Source: Peribacillus psychrosaccharolyticus ATCC 23296 (GTDB lineage Bacteria > Bacillota > Bacilli > Bacillales > DSM-1321). From it: a stretch of 64,000 nucleotides of DNA. The DNA lies in contig NZ_AJTN02000193.1 in NCBI RefSeq assembly GCF_000305495.1, positions 62,001 through 126,000 of the forward strand. The letters are read 5' to 3'. The position numbers were made by a program, and so were the translations under genes. Below, one piece after another: positions 56,468-64,000 of this stretch (position 1 is the stretch's first letter; every line of letters starts with the position of its first letter). Under the pieces are notes generated by a model. The model did not search any database and was not told where the DNA came from. It saw only the letters and a list, made by a program, of their open reading frames with translations.

Positions 56468-58433
56468 TATGTTTGTCCTCCTTCTAAATATTCATCTATT
56501 GCTGCTTTTAATTTTAACTCTACTTCTTGAACAGTACCAGTCTGCTGTGTTGCCGCATTGGTTAAGTGACCACCGCCGTCTAGCATCTCCATAATGATTT
56601 GAACATTGATATCTCCTAATGACCGCGCACTGATGCCAACGACCTCTTCTGAGCGCAATGCAACAACAAAGGAGGCACTAACGCGATCCATAGTCAGGAG
56701 TGTATCTGCTGCCTGAGCAATCAGCACTTGGTCATGGATATCATTCGGTTGAGCAACAGCAATCGCAATTCCCTGTTTATAAAAGGACACCGATTCAATT
56801 AATCTCGACCGTTTAATATAGGTTTCGACATCTTCCTTCATAAACTTTTGAACGAGTACAGTGTCAGCTCCTCTTGCTCGTAAGTAGGAAGCCGCATCAA
56901 ATGTCCTTGATCCGGTTCTAAGCGAGAAGCTCTTGGTATCGACAATAATCCCTGCTAATAGGGCAGTTGCTTCGAGCATGTCTAACTTGCCTCTTTTAGG
57001 CTGGTATTCAAGTAGTTCTGTTACTAATTCTGCTGTTGAAGATGCATATGGCTCCATATACACAAGCAGTGAATTATTAATAAACTCTTCTCCTCGACGA
57101 TGGTGGTCAATTACGACTACTTTATCAATCCGGTTTAAGAGTCTTTCTTCAATTAACATAGATGGTTTATGCGTATCCACCACGACTAATAGGGTATCAT
57201 CAGTAATCATTTCAGTGGCAGCATCTGGAGTAATGAAGCGCTCGTATAAATCAGGCTTATTTTTAATTTCATCCATAAGCCTGCGAACACTATTGTCAAT
57301 TTCATTAACATTCACGACTATGTACCCTTCACGCTGATTCATTTGGGCTACCTTCAAAATTCCAATAGCAGAACCGATGGCATCCATATCAGGGAATTTA
57401 TGACCCATCACGATTACCTTATCACTGTCTACCACGATATCTTTAAGTGCATGAGAGATGACGCGAGCCCGAACACGAGTCCGTTTTTCCATGGGGTTGG
57501 TTTTTCCTCCAAAGAATTTAACTTTACCATTTGCTTGTTTAATGGCCACTTGATCACCGCCGCGGCCAAGAGCCAAATCTAAACTTGATTGAGCAAGCGT
57601 TCCTAGTTCAGGAAGCATAGACACCCCTGATCCGACCCCAATGCTCAAAGTAAGCGGTACATCTTGTTTTGCTGTTTTTTCCCTGATTTCATCAAGGATT
57701 GAAAACTTCCCTTTTTCAAACTGATGCAGGATTGCTTCGTTGAATACGGCAATATACCGGTCTGACGATGTCCGTTTTAAAAAGGCACCGTTATCCTTTG
57801 CCCAATGATCAAGCAAAGATGTGACCATACTGTTAAGAGAGCTTTTTCGCTGATCATCCATTCCTTGTGTTAATTCATCATAATTATCGAGGAAAATAAT
57901 CGCGATTGCTGTACGTTCGTTTTCATATTGCTTCTCAATTTCTACTTGCTCAGTGACATCAAAAAAGTACAACAGCTTTTCTTCCACTTTATGGATTACC
58001 TTGAATTTGCGATCATGCAGGGTAACCGTCTCGGTTTCTATATCCTGTTTAATTAACGGAACAATCATTTCAGCTACATCGTATAAAGACCGTCCAGCGA
58101 GTGAATCTTCATCAAAACAAGAAGCTAAGAATGGATTCGTCCATTCAATATACATATCATCATTAATAAGCATGATACCAATCGGCATTTCCAGCAGTGC
58201 TTCTTCACCGACTTTTTTTAGACGGTAGGACAAAGTAGAGATATACTCCTCCGTCTCACGATGATTACGTATCTCCGTTCGTAAGGCGAAAAAAAACATA
58301 ATAGACAGCACAAGCAAACCGATAAGCGCAGTCCACCAATTATAATAAGCGAGCATGCCTACTAGCAGGACTGCAACACTTAAAAGCCCATAAAGCGGGA
58401 AAATCACCGCATTTTTTTAAAATAAGATGGCAT
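56467..58433 (-). CDS. gdpP: c-di-AMP phosphodiesterase GdpP, N-terminal frameshift
   Basis: Cleaves c-di-AMP to pApA. Domains: two N-terminal membrane helices, a PAS domain, a degenerate GGDEF domain ([12 protein letters not shown]-like region) and DHH/DHHA1 with [34 protein letters not shown] and GGGHLTNAA. The natural start is the ATG at 58433 (MPSYFKK), with AGGAG eight bases upstream, but an A7 run (T7 at 58412-58418 on plus) leads to TGA after nine codons. One more A gives [20 protein letters not shown], in line with other GdpP. Without it the only entry is an internal GTG at 58407 with no ribosome site. It may be off or phase-variable, or it is a sequence error. Confidence 0.9.
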
Positions 58434-58471
58434 AATTTCAGCTCCTAAAAGCACCTATAAATTAAGTCTCT

Positions 58472-59413
58472 TTACTCTTTCTTTTTCGCAATGCTTTGAC
58501 GAAAAGGAAAACCTAAATCTATTATACCTAATATCCTAACTATAGACTGTACCATTGGTAAAATGAATGAACCAACAATCACCAAGTACGGAATGACCTT
58601 TGGCCATTTTTTTATGTGAGCAAAATAAAAAACCAATGAATAACCTTGAAGCAGGATAAGTATTTGCAAAATAAACATTAAATTGACGAGTGCTAGATAC
58701 ATGAAACTAGTTTTTTCTGGGTTCACAACTAACGTCAGGACCATAGTAAGTAAATAATACCATAAAAGACTTTTAGGCAGTTGTAGTTCTCTGAATAAAG
58801 GCCACTGGATTTTCATGGTGCTGAAGCGTTTAATAAATGGCTGTGAGACAAGGAAAAACAAAATTACGATTATTACTGAGGCAAGAACTAAGAGCGTTGG
58901 CAGCAATGTATTCATCATCTCAAACATATCGTTTACGGTTTCTAATCTTTCTTTCGAAATTGTCTGCCCAAAACTTTCTAGTATTTCGGTAGATTGAGCC
59001 ATTGAAGCATCAGCAATGTCGAAGAACTTTTCGATAAGATTGACTTTAAGAATCCAAACAGCGCCTCCCAAAATCGCTAATATCACACCTAGGACGACTA
59101 ATACCGTATTCACAAAAAGCATAATAAAAGGCTGCTCTCTTTTTAAACAATAACCTATTGTTATACCCATTAAACCCATTAGGAGTGTCAAGGGAATGGA
59201 AATTGCACCGAGTATTAGCGTTAATACACCGGCTATAAAAAGAAAGCCAAATGTCCAAGGTATACTATGCTTTATAGTCATTAAGATAAATGGAATGGGT
59301 AAAAAGAAAAATGAGACGCCTCCAACGAGAGGAAGATATAGCGTGATTAATAACAGGACACTGTAGAACGCAAGCAGCACTCCACCTTCTGTAATCTTTC
59401 TTCCACTGTTCAA
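58472..59413 (-). CDS. yybS: YybS (DUF2232) membrane protein
   Basis: 313 residues, about eight membrane segments, DUF2232. The C-terminal region ends VGSFILPMVQSIVRILGIID and a basic tail. Conserved upstream of gdpP in Bacillus; function not established. The start is the TTG at 59413, with GGAAAG nearby. Confidence 0.9.
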   Translation of the reverse strand: MNSGRKITEGGVLLAFYSVLLLITLYLPLVGGVSFFFLPIPFILMTIKHSIPWTFGFLFIAGVLTLILGAISIPLTLLMGLMGITIGYCLKREQPFIMLFVNTVLVVLGVILAILGGAVWILKVNLIEKFFDIADASMAQSTEILESFGQTISKERLETVNDMFEMMNTLLPTLLVLASVIIVILFFLVSQPFIKRFSTMKIQWPLFRELQLPKSLLWYYLLTMVLTLVVNPEKTSFMYLALVNLMFILQILILLQGYSLVFYFAHIKKWPKVIPYLVIVGSFILPMVQSIVRILGIIDLGFPFRQSIAKKKE

Positions 59414-59657
59414 CTTTCCACGACCTCTCCACTATTCAACCAATCTGTAGTTAAATTGATTATCGTTACTTCTATTTTATCCTGTAAAACGTCTTCATTT
59501 CAATTATCCACTTCTTCTAGGAAACTCTATCTTCATTATTTCCCTTTTTAACTTGTTTATTGTATGTATTGGATGGAGGACTATAAAACTAGAAGGCTGT
59601 TCATAATAGATCATCAAATTGTTTAAATGAAGATGGAGTTTTTAAAGGTATTTAATA

Positions 59658-59697
59658 AAAAAAGCCCTGTAAGGCTCATAAGAGCAAACAGGACTTT
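59658..59697 (-). terminator. Terminator of rpsF-ssb-rpsR
   Basis: Minus strand AAGTCCTGT, loop, ACAGGGCTT and a T7 run. The 59414-59657 gap otherwise shows nothing. Confidence 0.85.
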
Positions 59698-59708
59698 AGT
59701 TAAATGAC

Positions 59709-59948
59709 TTATTCACCAGTAACATATGGTAGTAATGCCATTGTACGTGAGCGTTTAATAGCAATCGTCAATTTACGTTGATATTTAGCGCTAGTACCCG
59801 TTACACGACGTGGTAAAATTTTACCGCGTTCTGAAACGAATTTTTTAAGAAGATCCACATCTTTGTAGTCGATGTGAGTAATTCCGTTTGATGTAAAGTA
59901 ACAAACCTTTTTACGCTTACCGCGTCCTTTACGTCCACCCATTGCCAT
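59709..59948 (-). CDS. rpsR: Ribosomal protein bS18
   Basis: 79 residues with the basic N-terminus ([15 protein letters not shown]) and the [20 protein letters not shown] core. Last gene of rpsF-ssb-rpsR; partner of S6 in the 30S platform. Confidence 0.98.
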   Translation of the reverse strand: MAMGGRKGRGKRKKVCYFTSNGITHIDYKDVDLLKKFVSERGKILPRRVTGTSAKYQRKLTIAIKRSRTMALLPYVTGE

Positions 59949-59993
59949 AATATATTTCCCTCCCTTATTTAAAAATGCCTAGTTTGTTCAATA

Positions 59994-60536
59994 TCAAAAT
60001 GGCAGATCATCATCAGAAATATCAATCGTTTTGCCATCATTCGCAAATGGATCGTCATCTACACGAGTGTAGTTGTTATTGCTGCGTTGATTCTGGTTAG
60101 TATTTTGACCTTGGCCTTGTCCAAATGGATTATCATAGCTGCTGCTGTTGCCGCCGCTGTTATTGCTCTTTTGATTACCATAAGAACTACTTTCCGTCCT
60201 ATTGCCTCCGGTACTACCCTTTGGCTCTAAGAATTGAACACTTTCAGCTTGTACTTCAGTAATATACACCCGTTTACCATCTTGACCTTCAAAATTACGT
60301 GTTTGGATACGGCCGTCTACACCAGCTAAGCTTCCTTTTTTAAGGAAATTAGCGACGTTTTCTGCCGGTTTACGCCAAATTACACAATTGATGAAATCTG
60401 CTTCGCGTTCACCCTGCTGGTTCGTATAAGTACGATTAACCGCCAAAGTGAAGGTTGCCACAGGTACTCCATTAGGTGTATATCGTAATTCAGGATCTTT
60501 AGTTAAGCGACCTACTAAAACTACGCGATTCATCAT
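59994..60536 (-). CDS. ssb: Single-stranded DNA-binding protein
   Basis: 180 residues: OB-fold (about 1-105; [17 protein letters not shown]), a Gly/Asn/Gln-rich linker, and the acidic tip DISDDDLPF that recruits repair and replication proteins. Two ATGs in a row at the start; either may be used. Confidence 0.98.
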   Translation of the reverse strand: MMNRVVLVGRLTKDPELRYTPNGVPVATFTLAVNRTYTNQQGEREADFINCVIWRKPAENVANFLKKGSLAGVDGRIQTRNFEGQDGKRVYITEVQAESVQFLEPKGSTGGNRTESSSYGNQKSNNSGGNSSSYDNPFGQGQGQNTNQNQRSNNNYTRVDDDPFANDGKTIDISDDDLPF

Positions 60537-60589
60537 AAGAATCCACCCCTAAGTTTTCCAAAATGGTTAGAAATGTTTATCTATTAAAA

Positions 60590-60877
60590 TTATTTTTCGT
60601 CTTTTGTTATCATATGGCGGATAATGTCTTCACTGATTTTAGCTAAACGATCAAATTCTGATGTCGCAGTTGAATCAGCATTAACTCTTAGAAGCATGTA
60701 GTAGCCATCACGGAAATCATTGATTTCGTATGCTAAGCGGCGTTTACCCCACTCTTTTGCTTCAGTAAGTTCCGCACCATTATCAGTAAGGATTGTGTTG
60801 AAACGTTCAACTAACGCTTTTTTAGCGTCTTCCTCAATGTTTGGACGGATGATATACATAATTTCGTATTTTCTCAT
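60590..60877 (-). CDS. rpsF: Ribosomal protein bS6
   Basis: 95 residues starting [17 protein letters not shown] at the ATG at 60877, with GGAGGTGACA upstream. Heads the rpsF-ssb-rpsR operon; in B. subtilis S6-S18 binds its own leader to limit synthesis. Confidence 0.98.
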   Translation of the reverse strand: MRKYEIMYIIRPNIEEDAKKALVERFNTILTDNGAELTEAKEWGKRRLAYEINDFRDGYYMLLRVNADSTATSEFDRLAKISEDIIRHMITKDEK

Positions 60878-60881
60878 CTCT

Positions 60882-60925
60882 GTCACCTCCTTTTGGTCTA
60901 AGCGGCCCATTGGGCAAGGAGCAAT
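60882..60925 (-). ncRNA. Possible S6:S18 autoregulatory leader
   Basis: Minus strand TTGCCCAATGGGCCGCTTAG before the rpsF ribosome site: a short GCCC/GGGC hairpin followed by a bulged CCG. The S6:S18-binding leader is known to use a conserved CCG; the match is suggestive. Confidence 0.45.
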
Positions 60926-60949
60926 TTTTATAATTACTCACAAGAATAA

Positions 60950-60978
60950 ATTATAGCATAGTGATTAACATTATGCAA
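60950..60978 (-). promoter_or_regulatory. Promoter of rpsF-ssb-rpsR
   Basis: TTGCAT, 17-base spacer, TATAAT (perfect -10) about 70 bases before rpsF. Confidence 0.65.
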
Positions 60979-61045
60979 TGAACTGTCCTAATTATCTCCA
61001 ATGGTCTATAAATGATAAATCGATTTGTTTAATCAACAAAAAATA

Positions 61046-61076
61046 AGACCTCTGCTTATGGGCAGAGGTCTTATTT
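61046..61076 (-). terminator. Terminator of ychF
   Basis: AATAAGACCTCTGC, loop, GCAGAGGTCTTATT: a perfect 14-bp stem, T-rich tail. Confidence 0.92.
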
Positions 61077-62177
61077 TTATACGTTGAACCGGAAATGAAT
61101 AACGTCTCCATCTTGAACAATATATTCTTTACCTTCAAGACGTACTTTCCCAACTTCTTTAGCTGCACTGTGGCTTCCTGCAGCAAGCAGGTCCTCATAA
61201 GATACGATTTCAGCACGAATAAATCCGCGTTCAAAATCTGTATGGATGATCCCCGCACATTGAGGGGCTTTCATACCTTTACGGAATGTCCATGCACGAA
61301 CCTCTTGTACACCAGCGGTAAAGTACGTAGCAAGGCCTAATAAATGATATGAAGCACGAATCAACTGATCCAGACCAGATTCTTCAATTCCTAACTCAGA
61401 AAGGAACATTTCTTTTTCTTCACCTTCGAGCTCAGCAATTTCTTCTTCGATCTTGGCACAAATGACGATAACTTCGGCATTTTCTTTCGCAGCATACTCT
61501 CGAACAATTTGTACATACTCATTGTTCGCTGCATCGCTTATTTCATCTTCACTTACATTGGCAACATATAACATGGGTTTAGCTGTTAAAAGATGCAAGC
61601 CCTTTACCACTTTAAGCTGTTCTTCGGTAAACTCTACTGCTCGGGCAGGTTTATCCGCTTCAAGTGCTTCTTTAATCATTACAAGCACTTCATGCTCAAT
61701 CACTGCTTCTTTATCTTTTTGCTTCGCCAGTTTCCCAACACGATCAATACGCTTATCAACGGATTCTAAATCAGCAAGAATTAATTCAAGATTGATGACC
61801 TCAATATCATCAAGCGGATCCACTTTTCCAGATACATGTGTAATATTATCATCACTGAAACAACGAACAACCTGACAAATAGCATCTACTTGACGGATAT
61901 GAGAAAGGAATTTATTGCCAAGTCCTTCACCCTGACTTGCACCTTTTACGATACCAGCAATATCTGTAAATTCAAAAGCCGTAGGAACTGTCTTTTTAGG
62001 TTGAACTAGTTCTGTTAACTTTTGAAGACGGTAATCAGGTACTTCTACGATTCCAACATTCGGATCAATCGTACAGAACGGATAGTTAGCTGATTCTGCA
62101 CCAGCTTGGGTAATTGCATTAAATAAAGTAGATTTACCAACGTTTGGCAAACCAACGATTCCTGCAGTTAAAGCCAT
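61077..62177 (-). CDS. ychF: Obg-like P-loop ATPase YchF
   Basis: 366 residues. G1 GLPNVGKSTLFNAITQA, G3 DIAGIVKGASQGEGLGNKF, a coiled arm, then a C-terminal TGS domain (from about 275). A universal translation-linked ATPase (OLA1/EngD). Monocistronic or with the two genes upstream. Confidence 0.97.
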   Translation of the reverse strand: MALTAGIVGLPNVGKSTLFNAITQAGAESANYPFCTIDPNVGIVEVPDYRLQKLTELVQPKKTVPTAFEFTDIAGIVKGASQGEGLGNKFLSHIRQVDAICQVVRCFSDDNITHVSGKVDPLDDIEVINLELILADLESVDKRIDRVGKLAKQKDKEAVIEHEVLVMIKEALEADKPARAVEFTEEQLKVVKGLHLLTAKPMLYVANVSEDEISDAANNEYVQIVREYAAKENAEVIVICAKIEEEIAELEGEEKEMFLSELGIEESGLDQLIRASYHLLGLATYFTAGVQEVRAWTFRKGMKAPQCAGIIHTDFERGFIRAEIVSYEDLLAAGSHSAAKEVGKVRLEGKEYIVQDGDVIHFRFNV

Positions 62178-62333
62178 TTATTTTTCACTCCTCTGAATTA
62201 TCTATCAAGATACAGCATTTTACATTCCGGAAATAGACATAAACCTTTCCCAATTATAGATTTTGCCTGTAGAAAAGTCTAGTCTCTACCTAAAGACACC
62301 ATTGAGAATAAGCGTATCACTTAGAACCATAGA

Positions 62334-62361
62334 AAAAAGCATGGTCTATTCCTCATGCTTT
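62334..62361 (-). terminator. Hairpin overlapping the DUF951 stop codon
   Basis: Minus strand AAAGCATG, loop, CATGCTTTTTT; the loop includes the stop codon. Confidence 0.75.
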
Positions 62362-62543
62362 TTCAAAACCTTTTTCATTTTTCGAGAAAACTCGCGCCTT
62401 GGCAGCATGACGCTATGACCACAGCCTTCGCATTTGATTCTAATATCCATACCTAACCGAATGATTTTCCATTGATTATCTCCACATGGATGCGGCTTCT
62501 TCATCTGAACAACGTCATTTAGTCCATATTCTTTCTCTTCCAT
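62346..62543 (-). CDS. DUF951 protein (YyzM)
   Basis: 65 residues, DUF951. CxxC-like Cys and His in HPCGDNQWKIIRLG and CEGCGHS suggest a zinc ribbon. Co-directional with mscS 27 bases upstream; in Bacillus the order is mscS-DUF951-ychF. Function not known. Confidence 0.9.
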   Translation of the reverse strand: MEEKEYGLNDVVQMKKPHPCGDNQWKIIRLGMDIRIKCEGCGHSVMLPRREFSRKMKKVLKKHEE

Positions 62544-62570
62544 GTCTCATCTACCTTTACCTATAGACTT

Positions 62571-63392
62571 TTAATTACCTGGATTCCATTCATGCTGATC
62601 TAAACAATCCTTTACTTCTTTCCGCAGCACTCTGCTGATAGACGACCCCTTATTGGGTAAGGTTTCTGCAGTAATCCTTAACACAATTTCGGTTGGACTT
62701 AGGGTTTCAATCCCAAGGATTTCAGGTGCCTTTACTAATTCATTATATTTATGAGGCAAGGTATCGAGCATCGCTGCAATTGCAGCTTCAGCTGACTTCA
62801 CATTCCCGTCATACGGCAGCGTAACATCGACCACAGCGACACTATTCAACATTGAGTAATTGGTCACTTCTAGAATACTTCCATTTGGAATAACATGAAG
62901 CTGACCCGTCACATTTTTAATTTTGGTTGTTCGAAGACCAATTTCCAGGACTTCTCCCTCAAAATCTTTCACCTTAATATGATCGCCTACAGAGAATTGA
63001 TCTTCTAAGATGATGAAAAACCCTGTAATAATATCCTTAACCAGACTCTGAGCTCCGAAACCAATCGCCAAACCAACGATTCCTGCTCCAGCCAGTAACC
63101 CTTTAATATCAAGTCCACACACTTCTAAAGCCATAATTAAGGCGATAAAATTAACGATATACGTAATAACATTTTGAATGAGCTTTAATAGCGTGGCTTC
63201 ACGACGTTCTGATACCCTGATTGGACTTTTAGAGCGAACAAGAAAAAATTTAGAGATTACTGCCTTACTTAACCGAATAACTAATCTTGATAAGAAGAAA
63301 ATGACAAATAACTTTAAAATACCTACACTAAGGTCCACCCATAAATCTTCATCGAAAAATTCCTTTTTTAATTTATCTGCAATATAATCCAT
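62571..63392 (-). CDS. mscS: Small-conductance mechanosensitive channel MscS
   Basis: 273 residues: three membrane helices, the pore-lining TM3 (AGAGIVGLAIGFGAQSLVKD) with the Gly/Ala pattern, and a beta-domain (GDHIKVKDFEGEV) plus C-terminal cage. Opens under osmotic downshock to release solutes. B. subtilis orthologue at this place is YyaE-like. Confidence 0.95.
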   Translation of the reverse strand: MDYIADKLKKEFFDEDLWVDLSVGILKLFVIFFLSRLVIRLSKAVISKFFLVRSKSPIRVSERREATLLKLIQNVITYIVNFIALIMALEVCGLDIKGLLAGAGIVGLAIGFGAQSLVKDIITGFFIILEDQFSVGDHIKVKDFEGEVLEIGLRTTKIKNVTGQLHVIPNGSILEVTNYSMLNSVAVVDVTLPYDGNVKSAEAAIAAMLDTLPHKYNELVKAPEILGIETLSPTEIVLRITAETLPNKGSSISRVLRKEVKDCLDQHEWNPGN

Positions 63393-63651
63393 TCAATCCA
63401 CCTATTCTGCCTAAAAAAAATAAAAAAGTAGTGTAAAGCTATCTTAACAACAAATAATGGGTTTTTGTATAAAAAATATTTGGGTATATAAGTAAAACCA
63501 TTAATAATCCTGCTGACTAATACTCCGCAGAAGTTCAATATTTTCTCCAACCTATAAGCACTTTACATTTTTTTGATATTTTCCCCGCAGCATGTATACC
63601 CTTTCCTATTTATCCGTATACTGTTAGTACTAGTTAAGAGGAGTGGAAGCG

Positions 63652-64000
63652 ATGAATATAAAATCGAGTTTTTTTGATAATAAGAGCAGCTTGAGCAGAA
63701 TCTTACATGAAGATCTTGACGCATCTAAACAAATATCCAAAGAATTGCTCTCATTGCTTCCTGTCCATCCAAGACCGATTGTCATCGCCTGTATCGGAAC
63801 AGACCGCTCAACTGGAGATTCTCTCGGCCCTTTAGTAGGCACCCTGCTCAAAGAAAAAACATCTTCTTCTGAGTTTTTTGTTTACGGGACACTTGAAGAT
63901 CCCATTCATGCTATGAATCTTAAAGAACGCTTGAACGATATCCAGCAAACTCATCTTAATCCCTTTATTATTGGCGTAGATGCCTGCTTAGGGAAAGTGA
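63652..64000 (+). CDS. yyaC: YyaC (DUF1256 sporulation protein), cut by window edge
   Basis: 116 codons are inside the window, starting at an ATG preceded by AAGAGGAGTGG. The sequence SRILHEDLDASKQISKELL and, later, PIVIACIGTDRSTGDSLGP fits the HybD-like/GPR-related YyaC family, expressed in the forespore. The C-terminal half is beyond the right edge. Divergent from mscS. In B. subtilis it is the next gene to spo0J-soj, consistent with the parS sites. Confidence 0.95.
   Translation, partial: MNIKSSFFDNKSSLSRILHEDLDASKQISKELLSLLPVHPRPIVIACIGTDRSTGDSLGPLVGTLLKEKTSSSEFFVYGTLEDPIHAMNLKERLNDIQQTHLNPFIIGVDACLGKV

Overview
The window is chromosomal DNA from a low-GC Gram-positive endospore former of the Bacillaceae. 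The evidence is the gene order yyaC / mscS / DUF951 / ychF / rpsF-ssb-rpsR / yybS / gdpP-rplI / dnaC / purA / tRNA Lys-Glu-Asp-Phe / walRKHIJ / htrA / rlmH, which is the left flank of oriC in Bacillus subtilis and relatives. Strong AGGAGG-type ribosome sites, sigma-B-like promoters, a Fur box, a CcpA (cre) site and a preQ1-I riboswitch fit the same group. I cannot name the species.

Right half (about 42.4-64 kb): conserved origin-proximal core, almost all on the minus strand (yyaC, cut by the right edge, is on plus). It holds replication, translation, purine, c-di-AMP and cell-wall signalling genes. Origin-associated sites lie among them: a DnaA-box cluster on both sides of a 51-codon CxxH/CxxC protein gene between rlmH and htrA, and a perfect 16-bp parS palindrome inside walK. 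A near-perfect parS lies at 19.2 kb.

Left half (about 1-42 kb): accessory and metabolic genes on both strands. They include a two-component system cut by the left edge, a sigma-B-type promoter driving an intracellular alpha-amylase, a SEC-C protein, pepT, katE, a LytST pair with a CstA-type transporter (probable pyruvate uptake, with a direct-repeat operator and a cre site), pullulanase, dbpA, a GlnPQ-like ABC transporter, rluF, an IsdG-type heme monooxygenase, a regulator/kinase/lipoprotein operon, a SAM hydrolase, rlmN, a FecCD iron transporter divergent from a tandem pair of unknown paralogues, a transglutaminase lipoprotein, decayed sugar-oxidoreductase and MFS remnants, a flavin oxidoreductase, a queuosine module and a quinone reductase.

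Two themes stand out. First, four genes carry a single-base frameshift, three of them in homopolymer runs: the SEC-C protein, a Gfo/Idh oxidoreductase, a small membrane protein and, most notably, the fifth-to-tenth codon region of gdpP. These are true decay, phase-variable switches or base-calling errors. Second, the best candidate for an undescribed system is the iron-linked divergent locus at 29.0-33.5 kb: two tandem paralogues of unknown function face a Fur-boxed siderophore-type ABC transporter, with interlocked -35 elements and a separate 8+8 bp palindrome at the start of the unknown operon.
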